The position numbers and the translations under genes were made by a program. A stretch of 64,000 nucleotides of DNA from Agrococcus lahaulensis DSM 17612 (GTDB taxonomy: Bacteria; Actinomycetota; Actinomycetes; Actinomycetales; Microbacteriaceae): the NCBI RefSeq assembly GCF_000425105.1, contig NZ_KE384305.1:20289-84288 (forward strand), written 5' to 3'. Of the stretch, positions 32,741 through 40,071 are shown one piece after another; the stretch's first letter is position 1; each line of letters starts with the position of its first letter. The notes below the pieces were generated by a model. That model saw only the letters and a program-made list of their open reading frames with translations. It did not search any database and was not told the origin of the DNA.

Positions 32741-33403
32741 TCAGTCGCGGACCGTCGGGATCGCCTGCGTCTTGAGGGACGGCACGCGCCAGTCGAGCAG
32801 CTCGCTCGCGATGCGCAGCGCGCAGACGACGAGCGCGATGCCGGTCAGCACCGCCCAGTGCCCCCAGCCGAGCCACTCGGCCGTCGCCGCGGCGCTCGAG
32901 CCGAGCAGCGCCGGCAGCAGGTAGAGCCGCGAGTCGCGCCGGAACACCGCGGGGATGTCGTTGGCGAGCGCGTCGCGCAGGATGCCGCCGCCGATGCCCG
33001 TGAGCATGCCGACGAACGCCGCGCCGACCGGGTCGACGCCGTGGTGCACGGCCTTGGTCGCTCCCGCCACGACGAAGATGCCGAGGCCGATCGCGTCGAA
33101 GATGAGCACGGGCCGGTCGAGCTTGTCCATCCACCGGTGCAGGAGGAAGACGGCGAGCGCGCCGAGCAGTGCGGCGCCGATCATCCACCACTCCTGCAGG
33201 ACGGCGACGGGCGTCGCCCCGATCAGCAGGTCGCGCAGCATGCCGCCGCCGGTGGCGGTGACGACGGCGAGGCCCGCCATGCCGACGAGGTCCATGCGCT
33301 TCTGCACCGCGAGCAGCGCGCCCGAGATCGCGAACGCGACGATGCCGATCGCGTTGAGCGCGCCGCCGACCGCCGACAGCCAGCCGACCGGCTCATCGAG
33401 CAT
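32741..33403 (-). CDS. TRIC-type cation channel / UPF0126 family
   Basis: 220 aa, about seven membrane segments built from two related halves, each with a glycine-rich motif: GGGMLRDLLIGATPVAVL and GGGILRDALANDIPAVFR. Prokaryotic TRIC homologues form trimeric potassium-permeable channels; many members are only called YadS/UPF0126. Its -10-like TAGCCT (33430-33435) includes the TAG stop of the upstream ABC-F gene, with GAGGGAGG as Shine-Dalgarno. Confidence 0.9.
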   Translation of the reverse strand: MLDEPVGWLSAVGGALNAIGIVAFAISGALLAVQKRMDLVGMAGLAVVTATGGGMLRDLLIGATPVAVLQEWWMIGAALLGALAVFLLHRWMDKLDRPVLIFDAIGLGIFVVAGATKAVHHGVDPVGAAFVGMLTGIGGGILRDALANDIPAVFRRDSRLYLLPALLGSSAAATAEWLGWGHWAVLTGIALVVCALRIASELLDWRVPSLKTQAIPTVRD

Positions 33404-33429
33404 GCGGGTCCTCCCTCGCGCCTGCGGCC

Positions 33430-33435
33430 AGGCTA
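33430..33435 (-). promoter_or_regulatory. -10 box overlapping the ABC-F stop codon
   Basis: TAGCCT on the minus strand; TAG (33435-33433) is the stop codon of the ABC-F gene. The leader to the ATG at 33403 is about 20 bases and contains GAGGGAGG. Confidence 0.4.
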
Positions 33436-35043
33436 GGCCAGGCCGATGAGGTCGAGGTACTCGGGGCTCCAGAGGTCCTCGGTGCCGTCGGGCATGATGA
33501 GCACCCGCTCGGGGTCGAGCGCCTCGACGGCGCCCTCGTCGTGGCTCACCAGGATGACGGCGCCCTCGTAGGCGCTGAGCGCGCCGAGGATCTCCTCGCG
33601 GCTCGCGGGGTCGAGGTTGTTCGTCGGCTCGTCGAGCAGCAGCAGGTTGGCGCTCGAGACGACGAGCATCGCGAGCGAGAGGCGGGTCTTCTCGCCGCCC
33701 GAGAGCACGCGCGCGGGCTTGTCGGCGTCGTCGCCCGTGAAGAGGAACGAGCCGAGCACGCGGCGCGCCTCGGTCGAGGTGATGTCGGGCGACGCCGAGA
33801 GCATGTTCTGCAGCACGGAGCGCTCGACGTCGAGCGTCTCGTGCTCCTGCGCGTAGTAGCCGACGCGCAACCCGTGGCCGCGCTCGATCTCGCCCGTGTC
33901 GCTCTCCGAGACGCCCGCGAGGATCCGCAGGAGCGTCGTCTTGCCCGCGCCGTTGAGGCCCAGGATGACGACCCTCGAGCCGCGGTCGACCGCGAGGTCG
34001 ACGGCCGTGAAGATCTCGAGCGAGCCGTACGACTTCGACAGGTCGCGCGCCATGATGGGCGTCTTCCCCACCGGTGCCGGCTTCGGGAAGCGCAGCTTCG
34101 CCACCCGGTCGACCGCGTGCTCCTCCTCGAGCCCGGAGCGCATCCGCTCGGCCCGGCGCGCCATCTGCTTGGCCGCGACGGCCTTCGTCGCCTTCGCGCC
34201 CATCTTCGCCGCCTGCAGCTCGAGCTGGCTCGCCTGCTTCTCGACGTTCGCGCGCTCGCGCTTGCGGCGCTCGGCATCGGCCTCGCGCTGCCGCAGGTAG
34301 AGCTTCCACGACATGTTGTAGATGTCGATGACCTGGCGGTTCGCGTCGAGGTAGAAGACGCGGTTGACGGTCTCCTCGACGAGCTCGACGTCGTGGCTGA
34401 TGACCATGAGCCCGCCCGAGTAGCCCTTGAGGAACTCGCGCAGCCACACGACCGAGTCGGCGTCGAGGTGGTTCGTCGGCTCGTCGAGCAGCATCGTGTC
34501 GGCGCCCGAGAAGAGGATGCGCGCGAGCTCGATGCGGCGTCGCTGGCCGCCGGAGAGCGTCTCGAGGGGCTGGTCGAGGATGCGGTCGGGCAGCTGCAGG
34601 TTCGACGCGATCGCCGCGCCCTCGGCCTCGGCCGCGTAGCCGCCGAGCGCGAGGAAGCGGTCCTCGAGGCGGCCGTAGCGGCGCATCGCCTCGTCGGCGA
34701 CCGAGCCGCCCTCACCCATCTGCTCGGTCGCGAGGCGCATGCCCTCGACGAGCTCGCCGAGGCCGCGGGCGTCGAGGATGCGTCGGCGCGCGGTCTGCTT
34801 CGGGTCACCCGAGCGCGGGTCCTGCGGCAGGTAGCCGATCTCGCCCGAGCGCTCGATGCGGCCCGAGAAGGTGTGGCCGTCGCGGTCGTCGCTCACGCCC
34901 GCGAGCACCTTCGTCATGGTCGTCTTGCCGGCGCCGTTGCGGCCGACGAGGCCGATCTTGTCGCCCGCGTCGATGCGGAACGAGACGTCGCTCATGAGGG
35001 TGCGCGGGCCCACCGAGAGCTCGAAGCCTGACACGGCGATCAT
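33433..35043 (-). CDS. ABC-F family ATPase
   Basis: 536 aa. Two ABC domains in tandem without membrane segments. Domain 1: Walker A GLVGRNGAGKTT, signature LSGGQRRRIELARIL. Domain 2: GLNGAGKTTLL, signature LSGGEKTRLSLAML, Walker B LLLLDEPTNNLD. They are joined by a charged P-site-tRNA-interaction-motif linker (RQREADAERRKRERANVEKQ). ABC-F proteins act on the ribosome as translation factors or antibiotic-protection proteins. The short linker and chromosomal setting favour a housekeeping factor (Uup/EttA-like). A leader of about 60 bases with AGAGAGG precedes the ATG; TAGGCT at 35106-35111 may be its -10. Confidence 0.9.
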   Translation of the reverse strand: MIAVSGFELSVGPRTLMSDVSFRIDAGDKIGLVGRNGAGKTTMTKVLAGVSDDRDGHTFSGRIERSGEIGYLPQDPRSGDPKQTARRRILDARGLGELVEGMRLATEQMGEGGSVADEAMRRYGRLEDRFLALGGYAAEAEGAAIASNLQLPDRILDQPLETLSGGQRRRIELARILFSGADTMLLDEPTNHLDADSVVWLREFLKGYSGGLMVISHDVELVEETVNRVFYLDANRQVIDIYNMSWKLYLRQREADAERRKRERANVEKQASQLELQAAKMGAKATKAVAAKQMARRAERMRSGLEEEHAVDRVAKLRFPKPAPVGKTPIMARDLSKSYGSLEIFTAVDLAVDRGSRVVILGLNGAGKTTLLRILAGVSESDTGEIERGHGLRVGYYAQEHETLDVERSVLQNMLSASPDITSTEARRVLGSFLFTGDDADKPARVLSGGEKTRLSLAMLVVSSANLLLLDEPTNNLDPASREEILGALSAYEGAVILVSHDEGAVEALDPERVLIMPDGTEDLWSPEYLDLIGLA

Positions 35044-35131
35044 GCGCGCGGGAGCCTCTCTGATGGGGATGGGGGTGGCGGGTCCGTCGAGCGGACCAGC
35101 CCACCAGCCTACCAGCGACCGGCGCGCAGCC

Positions 35132-35887
35132 TCAGCGCCAGGGACGGGCGAGCTCCCCGATGAGGTCGGTGAGCGCCGCCTGCAGCAGTGGGCCGAAGCT
35201 CACGCGGCGCGCGCCGCCCGCGCGCGTCGCCGCGAGGTCGCCGAAGATCGATCCGCGCACGGGGTGCGCGGTGACGTTGACGGGCAGCGAGACGCGCTCG
35301 AGGATCGCACCGAGGGCCGCCTTGCTCGGCGGCACCACCGGGTAGAGGCTGCGCGCGCCGGCCTGCTCCATGAGCTCGCAGCGAGCGATCGCCTCCTCGA
35401 GCGGGTCGCGACCGTGCAGGTGGGGGCGAGCGAACGCATCCGTGCGTGCATTGATGACGACGTCGACGCCCGCGGCGTCCGCGGCGGCGCGGAGCCCCGC
35501 GATGTAGTCGGCGTGCTCCTGCGGCTCGCGCATGCGGCCCTCGGCGTGCACGGTGTCCTCGACGTTGAGCCCGACCGCGCCGGCCTCGAGCAGCCGCTCG
35601 ATGAGCTCGGCGGGCGGCGCGCCGTAGCCCGACTCCATGTCGGCGCTCACGGGCACGTCGACGGATGCGGTGATGCGCTCGATGCCCTCGAGCGCGTCGT
35701 CGAGGCTCATGCCCTCGTTGTCGCCCTGCCCGCGCGACTCGGCGAGTGGGTGGCTGCCGATCGTGAGCGCCTCGAAGCCGGCGGCGACGAGCGTGCGCGC
35801 CGACCACGCGTCCCACGCGGTCGGCAGCACGACGAAGTCGTCGTGCATGGTGAGGAGGGCGGTGGCCTTGCCGGCGAGATCGCTCAT
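35132..35887 (-). CDS. Isocitrate lyase/PEP mutase-superfamily protein
   Basis: 251 aa. TIM-barrel of the PEP mutase/isocitrate lyase superfamily: VVLPTAWDAWSARTLVAAGF, VPVSADMESGYG (metal-binding Asp/Glu) and AVGLNVEDTVH. The isocitrate-lyase KKCGH catalytic loop is absent and the region reads EDTVHAEGRMREP, so isocitrate or methylisocitrate cleavage is unlikely. Oxaloacetate hydrolase- or phosphonopyruvate-type activity is possible. It is divergent from bioY with both -10 boxes within 37 bp. Confidence 0.82.
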   Translation of the reverse strand: MSDLAGKATALLTMHDDFVVLPTAWDAWSARTLVAAGFEALTIGSHPLAESRGQGDNEGMSLDDALEGIERITASVDVPVSADMESGYGAPPAELIERLLEAGAVGLNVEDTVHAEGRMREPQEHADYIAGLRAAADAAGVDVVINARTDAFARPHLHGRDPLEEAIARCELMEQAGARSLYPVVPPSKAALGAILERVSLPVNVTAHPVRGSIFGDLAATRAGGARRVSFGPLLQAALTDLIGELARPWR

Positions 35888-35893
35888 GCCGGG

Positions 35894-35899
35894 ATCCTA
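35894..35899 (-). promoter_or_regulatory. Leaderless -10 box for the PEP mutase-like gene
   Basis: TAGGAT on the minus strand, then CCCGGC and the ATG at 35887. Confidence 0.55.
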
Positions 35900-35912
35900 C
35901 GAGCCGCGGCCC

Positions 35913-35918
35913 TACAGT
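35913..35918 (+). promoter_or_regulatory. Leaderless -10 box for bioY
   Basis: TACAGT, six bases (GGCTCC), then the ATG at 35925. No BirA/BioQ-type operator palindrome is visible in the 37-bp gap. Confidence 0.55.
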
Positions 35919-35924
35919 GGCTCC

Positions 35925-36545
35925 ATGACCTCTGTCGCGCTCCCGCTCCCCCGCCGCACCGTTCTCGCCGACGCGCTCGTCGGTCACCGCTCGCTCATCA
36001 AGGACGTCCTGCTCGTCGCCGCCGGCATCACCGTCGTCGCGGCGCTCGCGCAGGCCGAGATCCCGATGTGGCCCGTGCCCGTCACGGGGCAGACGCTCGG
36101 GGTCATGCTCGTCGCCGCGTCGCTCGGCTTCCGCCGCGGCGTCGCCGCGATGGTCGGCTACCTCGCGCTCGGCGTCGCCGGTGCGCCGATCTTCGCCGGC
36201 TTCACGGGCGGCCTGCTCGCGGTCGGCAAGCCGAGCTTCGGCTTCATCATCGGCTTCATCGCGACCGCTGCGGTCGTCGGCTGGCTCGCGGAGCGGCGCT
36301 GGGACCGTCGCCCGCTGCTCGCGATCGCGCTCTTCGGCCTCGCGAGCCTCATCCCGTTCGCCTTCGGCATCCCCTACATGGCGGCCGTGCTCGCGGCGAT
36401 GGGCACGCCCGTCGGGATCGCGGGCGCGCTGCAGCTCGGCTTCGTGCCGTTCATCGTCGGCGGCATCGTGAAGTGGGCGCTCGCGGCGGCGATCATGCCC
36501 GCCGCGTGGGCCGGCGCGCGCCGCATCGACCGCTCGATCGACTGA
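35925..36545 (+). CDS. bioY: Biotin transporter BioY (ECF substrate-binding component)
   Basis: 206 aa, six membrane segments. BioY signatures: AQAEIPMWPVPVTGQTLGVM, LALGVAGAPIFAGFTGG and PSFGFIIGFIATA. It is the S-component of an energy-coupling-factor importer; bioM and bioN are not adjacent, so it either uses a shared ECF module or works alone. Presence suggests biotin uptake from outside. Confidence 0.93.
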   Translation: MTSVALPLPRRTVLADALVGHRSLIKDVLLVAAGITVVAALAQAEIPMWPVPVTGQTLGVMLVAASLGFRRGVAAMVGYLALGVAGAPIFAGFTGGLLAVGKPSFGFIIGFIATAAVVGWLAERRWDRRPLLAIALFGLASLIPFAFGIPYMAAVLAAMGTPVGIAGALQLGFVPFIVGGIVKWALAAAIMPAAWAGARRIDRSID

Positions 36546-36575
36546 CGACGACCGCCCGGGCTCGACGCCGCAGCG

Positions 36576-37274
36576 TCAGCGGTCGGCGCGCTCGACCCGC
36601 GGATCCGGCAGCAGCACCTCGACCGAGGGCTTCCGGCGCGCCCGCGCCCAGACGACGAACCCCCACACCGTGAACCCGCCGTAGAAGGCGTACATCGCCG
36701 CCGTCGCCCAGTAGCCGGCAGACAGCAGCAGCGGCACGCCGACGAGGTCGACGAGCACCCAGATGAGCCAGAACTCCGTCCAGCCGCGCGCCATCCCGTA
36801 GGTCGCGAGCAGCGAGCCGACGAAGGTCCAGGCGTCGGCCCACACGGGCTCGTAGGATCCGAGCGCCGCGAAGAGCGGCGTGAGGGCGACCGTACCGACC
36901 ACGAGCACGACGCCGAGTCCAGTGCGCTCCCGCCACGTGGCCCAGCGCGGCACGATCTGCCCGTCGGCGGCGCGCGCCTGCCGCCAGCGCACCCAGCCGT
37001 AGACCGCGACCGCGATGAACATCACCTGCCGGCCGGCTTGGCCGAGCAGCGTGGGCAGGGTGTGGGCCGGGTCGAGGATCGCGCCGAGGAAGACCGTGAG
37101 CAGCAGCACGTTGCCGACGATGCCCACGGGCCACGCCCAGACGCGCCGCAGCATGCCGCCCACCGCGCTCGCGAGTCCGAAGGCGTTGCCCACGACCTCG
37201 CGCAGCAGCAGCTCCTGCCCTCCGCCCACGGGGATCGTCGCGCCGTAGATCGCGGCGAGCCAGTCGAGGTCCAT
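36576..37274 (-). CDS. pnuC: PnuC-family nicotinamide riboside/NMN transporter
   Basis: 232 aa, about seven membrane segments. PnuC features: GNAFGLASAVGGMLRRVWAW, VWAWPVGIVGNVLLLTVFL, and the C-terminal YGMARGWTEFWLIWVLVDLV with conserved Trp. It facilitates uptake of an NAD precursor trapped by phosphorylation. The leaderless-type promoter (TACGCT, then GGAGGG) leaves no room for an NAD-sensing riboswitch. It is head-to-head with the DEAD-box helicase gene. Confidence 0.9.
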   Translation of the reverse strand: MDLDWLAAIYGATIPVGGGQELLLREVVGNAFGLASAVGGMLRRVWAWPVGIVGNVLLLTVFLGAILDPAHTLPTLLGQAGRQVMFIAVAVYGWVRWRQARAADGQIVPRWATWRERTGLGVVLVVGTVALTPLFAALGSYEPVWADAWTFVGSLLATYGMARGWTEFWLIWVLVDLVGVPLLLSAGYWATAAMYAFYGGFTVWGFVVWARARRKPSVEVLLPDPRVERADR

Positions 37275-37280
37275 CCCTCC

Positions 37281-37286
37281 AGCGTA
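37281..37286 (-). promoter_or_regulatory. Leaderless -10 box for pnuC
   Basis: TACGCT on the minus strand, then GGAGGG and the ATG at 37274. Confidence 0.5.
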
Positions 37287-37312
37287 GGTCCGCGCGAGGC
37301 TCGCGCAGCGCG

Positions 37313-37318
37313 TAGCGT
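37313..37318 (+). promoter_or_regulatory. Leaderless -10 box for the DEAD-box helicase gene
   Basis: TAGCGT, seven bases (TGGAGGC), then the ATG at 37326. Confidence 0.5.
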
Positions 37319-37325
37319 TGGAGGC

Positions 37326-39119
37326 ATGACCGACACGCAGACCGCACCCGCCGCCGACGAGGGCGATCGCGCGACCTTCGCCGCACTGGGCCTGCCGCCC
37401 GAGATCCTGCGCGCGCTCGACGACGTCGGCTACGAGACGCCCTCCGCGATCCAGGCCGAGACGATCCCGCTCCTGCTCCAGGGCCGCGACATCATCGGCC
37501 TCGCCCAGACGGGCACGGGCAAGACGGCCGCCTTCGCGCTGCCGGTGCTCTCGGCGATCGACGTCGCCCGGCGCGAGCCGCAGGCGCTCGTGCTCACCCC
37601 GACGCGCGAGCTCGCTGTGCAGGTGTGCGAGGCGTTCGAGCGCTACGCGGCGCATCTCGGCGGCGTGCACGTGCTGCCGATCTACGGCGGCCAGGGCTAC
37701 GGCGTGCAGCTCTCTGCGCTCCGCCGCGGCGTGCACGTGGTCGTCGGCACACCGGGCCGCATCATGGACCACCTCGCGAAGGGCACGCTCGACCTCTCGA
37801 GCCTCACCCACGTCGTGCTCGACGAGGCCGACGAGATGCTCCGGATGGGCTTCGCCGAGGACGTGGACGAGATCCTTCAGCAGACGCCCGCGGAGAAGCA
37901 GGTGGCCCTCTTCTCGGCCACGATGCCGCGACAGATCCGGGCCATCTCGCAGCAGCACCTGCGCGAGCCCGCCGAGGTCACGGTGCGCGCGAGCACGACG
38001 ACGGCCCCGAGCATCACCCAGCGAGCGCTCATGGTCTCGTACCAGCAGAAGCTCGAGGCGCTCACGCGCGTGCTCGAGGTCGAGCCGTTCGAGGCGGCGA
38101 TCGTCTTCACGCGCACGCGCAACGAGACCGAGACGGTCGCGGAGCGCCTGCGCGCGCGCGGCTACGCGGCGACCGCCATCTCGGGCGACGTCGCCCAGCC
38201 GCAGCGCGAGAAGACGATCGAGCAGCTCCGCTCGGGGGACCTCGACGTGCTCGTCGCGACGGACGTCGCCGCGCGCGGCCTCGACGTGGAGCGCATCAGC
38301 CACGTCATCAACTACGACCTGCCGATCGACACCGAGTCGTACGTGCACCGGATCGGCCGCACCGGCCGCGCGGGCCGCACGGGCGACGCGATCAGCTTCG
38401 TCACGCCGCGCGAGCGGCGGATGCTGAGCGCGATCGAGAAGGCGACGCGCGGCACGGTCGAGATCATGCCGATGCCGAGCGCGGGCGAGGTGAACGCGAC
38501 GCGCCTCGCGCGCTTCGACGACGCCATCACTGCCGCCCTCGGCGAGACGGAGCGCATCGAGCGCTTCCGGGAAATCATCGCGCACTACGTCGCGCACCAC
38601 GACGCGCAGCAGGAGGACGTCGCCGCCGCGCTCGCCGTCGTCGCGCAGGGCGACACGCCGCTGCTGCTCGACGCGGAGGCGGACCGCGCGCTCCAGGCGC
38701 CCAAGGAGCGCGCCCGCGACCGCGATCGCGACGCGGGCGGCGACCGTCCCGAGCGCGGCTCGCGCCGCGGCCCGTCGGACGCGACGACCTACCGGCTCGC
38801 CGTCGGGAGCAAGCGCGGCGTGGAGCCGCGGCAGATCGTCGGCGCGCTCGCGAACGAGGGCGGCCTCGGTCGCGACGACTTCGGGCGCATCACGATCCGC
38901 TACGACTTCACGCTCGTCGAGCTGCCGGAGCTCTCCCCCGGTCAGCTCGAGCGGCTCTCGCAGACGCGCATCCTCGGCGTGCCGATCGACATCCGTGTCG
39001 ACACCGGCCGTCGCGAGCGCGACGAGCGCGGTCCGCGCCGCGACCGCGACGATCGGGCGCCCCGCCGGGAGCGCGACGAGCGGCCGCCGCGCAAGCCGCG
39101 CCACGGGCGGGATCGGTGA
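37326..39119 (+). CDS. deaD: DEAD-box RNA helicase (DeaD/CsdA type)
   Basis: 597 aa. The Q motif GYETPSAIQAETIP, Walker A AQTGTGKTAAF, Ia PTREL, DEAD (VLDEADEMLRMGF), SAT (LFSATMPRQI) and motif VI HRIGRTGRAGR are all intact. After the helicase core (to about residue 380) comes a DbpA-like RNA-binding domain (YRLAVGSKRGVEPRQIVGAL). The tail is a 35-residue Arg/Asp-rich sequence such as RRERDERGPRRDRDDRAPRR, typical of actinobacterial DeaD. Role: ribosome assembly and RNA turnover, often at low temperature. It overlaps the next gene by 4 bp (GTGA). Confidence 0.93.
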   Translation: MTDTQTAPAADEGDRATFAALGLPPEILRALDDVGYETPSAIQAETIPLLLQGRDIIGLAQTGTGKTAAFALPVLSAIDVARREPQALVLTPTRELAVQVCEAFERYAAHLGGVHVLPIYGGQGYGVQLSALRRGVHVVVGTPGRIMDHLAKGTLDLSSLTHVVLDEADEMLRMGFAEDVDEILQQTPAEKQVALFSATMPRQIRAISQQHLREPAEVTVRASTTTAPSITQRALMVSYQQKLEALTRVLEVEPFEAAIVFTRTRNETETVAERLRARGYAATAISGDVAQPQREKTIEQLRSGDLDVLVATDVAARGLDVERISHVINYDLPIDTESYVHRIGRTGRAGRTGDAISFVTPRERRMLSAIEKATRGTVEIMPMPSAGEVNATRLARFDDAITAALGETERIERFREIIAHYVAHHDAQQEDVAAALAVVAQGDTPLLLDAEADRALQAPKERARDRDRDAGGDRPERGSRRGPSDATTYRLAVGSKRGVEPRQIVGALANEGGLGRDDFGRITIRYDFTLVELPELSPGQLERLSQTRILGVPIDIRVDTGRRERDERGPRRDRDDRAPRRERDERPPRKPRHGRDR

Positions 39120-39472
39120 CCCGGGAGGCCACCGCCGACCCCTCGCCCGGCAGGCGGGCGAGCCTCGAGGTGCTGCGCGCCGAGGCTGCGGACGAGCGCT
39201 CGGTACTCGTCGAGGAGCGCTTGCGATCCGGTGAGGACCCGTGGGAGTTCATGTCGCAGCTGCCGAGCGTCGACGAGCTCGTCGTGCTGCTCCTGCGGTC
39301 TGAGCGGATCCTCCCGCCGCATGCCGTGCGCCCCGATCACGAGGTGAGCGACCGAGTGCTCCGGCGCATCGTCGACGACTACCCGCAGCTCGCGCCGACG
39401 GTCTGGTCGATGCTCGAGCCGGCCGAGCCGGAGCGGGCGTGGGCGCCGCGCGTGCGGCGCGACGCCGCGTGA
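39116..39472 (+). CDS. Small acidic protein coupled to deaD, unknown function
   Basis: 118 aa from a GTG overlapping the helicase stop. It has no recognised domain. The sequence is charged and helical (LEVLRAEAADERSVLVEERL, then SGEDPWEFMSQLPSVDELVV), with no signal peptide or membrane segment. The overlap implies translation dependent on the helicase gene, so the product may act with it; this is inference from position only. Codon bias in phase and a following multi-hairpin gap support a true gene. Confidence 0.7.
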   Translation: MTREATADPSPGRRASLEVLRAEAADERSVLVEERLRSGEDPWEFMSQLPSVDELVVLLLRSERILPPHAVRPDHEVSDRVLRRIVDDYPQLAPTVWSMLEPAEPERAWAPRVRRDAA

Positions 39473-39490
39473 CCGCTGCCGGCTGATCGC

Positions 39491-39518
39491 CTCTCCGGTG
39501 GGATCTTCAACCGGAGAG
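39491..39518. repeat. Inverted repeat, hairpin 1 of the 39.5-kb gap
   Basis: CTCTCCGGT / ACCGGAGAG, 9-bp arms around a 10-base loop. The loop side contains TCTTCAACCGG (39504-39514), whose reverse complement recurs at 39560-39570, so two alternative foldings are possible. Confidence 0.6.
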
Positions 39519-39593
39519 CTGCTGGGGCGCGACACATATCGGCTCGCCCTACCGGCTATCCGGTTGAAGACCGCTCCGCCGCCTCAGACCGCG

Positions 39594-39628
39594 ACGAAGG
39601 GGACGACCGTCGTGGTCGTCCCCTTCGT
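39594..39628. terminator. Bidirectional intrinsic terminator
   Basis: Perfect 15-bp stem ACGAAGGGGACGACC / GGTCGTCCCCTTCGT with a 5-base loop (GTCGT). It lies between the convergent deaD operon and suf operon and could serve both. Confidence 0.8.
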
Positions 39629-39675
39629 GCGCAGTGAAGCCGAGCTCGCTCGCTCCCGCTTGCGACGGCGCTAGG

Positions 39676-39700
39676 CCGGACGGTCCACTGGACCGTCCGG
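39676..39700. terminator. Second convergent terminator hairpin
   Basis: Perfect 11-bp stem CCGGACGGTCC / GGACCGTCCGG with a 3-base loop, 38 bp beyond the sufT stop. Confidence 0.65.
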
Positions 39701-39738
39701 GTCCTGCTGCCTCGGCTCCGAGCCGACCTCGGCGGAAG

Positions 39739-40071
39739 CTAGATCGTAAAACCTAGCGCCCTCATCATCTCGCGGCCGTCCTCCGTGATGCGCTCCGGGC
39801 CCCACGGCGGCATCCACACCCAGTTGATGCGGAACTGCTCGACGATGCCGTCGAGCTTCTCGGCGATCTCCGACTCGATGACGTCGGTGAGCGGGCACCC
39901 CGCCGACGTGAGCGTCATCGAGATGACGAGCGCGTCCTGCTCGTCATCCCACGCGAGGTCGTAGACGAGGCCCAGGTCGACGATGTTGACGTCGAGCTCC
40001 GGGTCGACGACGTCCTTGAGCGCGTCGGTGACCGCGTCGAACTTCGCCGCATCGATCTCGACGAGTGCCAT
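39739..40071 (-). CDS. sufT: SufT / metal-sulfur cluster assembly factor (MIP18/DUF59)
   Basis: 110 aa. DUF59 fold with VVDPELDVNIVDLGLVYDL and the single conserved Cys in LTSAGCPLTDVIESEI. It is thought to assist Fe-S cluster maturation or delivery. It is the last gene of the suf operon; the ATG shares one base with the sufC stop (TGATG). Confidence 0.92.
   Translation of the reverse strand: MALVEIDAAKFDAVTDALKDVVDPELDVNIVDLGLVYDLAWDDEQDALVISMTLTSAGCPLTDVIESEIAEKLDGIVEQFRINWVWMPPWGPERITEDGREMMRALGFTI

Noticed and set aside
33433-35043. Antibiotic-resistance ABC-F protein
   Set aside because: The inter-domain linker is short and the locus is housekeeping; no ribosome-protection subtype signature is evident from sequence alone.
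37275-37325. NAD-sensing riboswitch upstream of pnuC
   Set aside because: The intergenic gap is 51 bp and the -10 box is six bases from the start codon, leaving no leader RNA.
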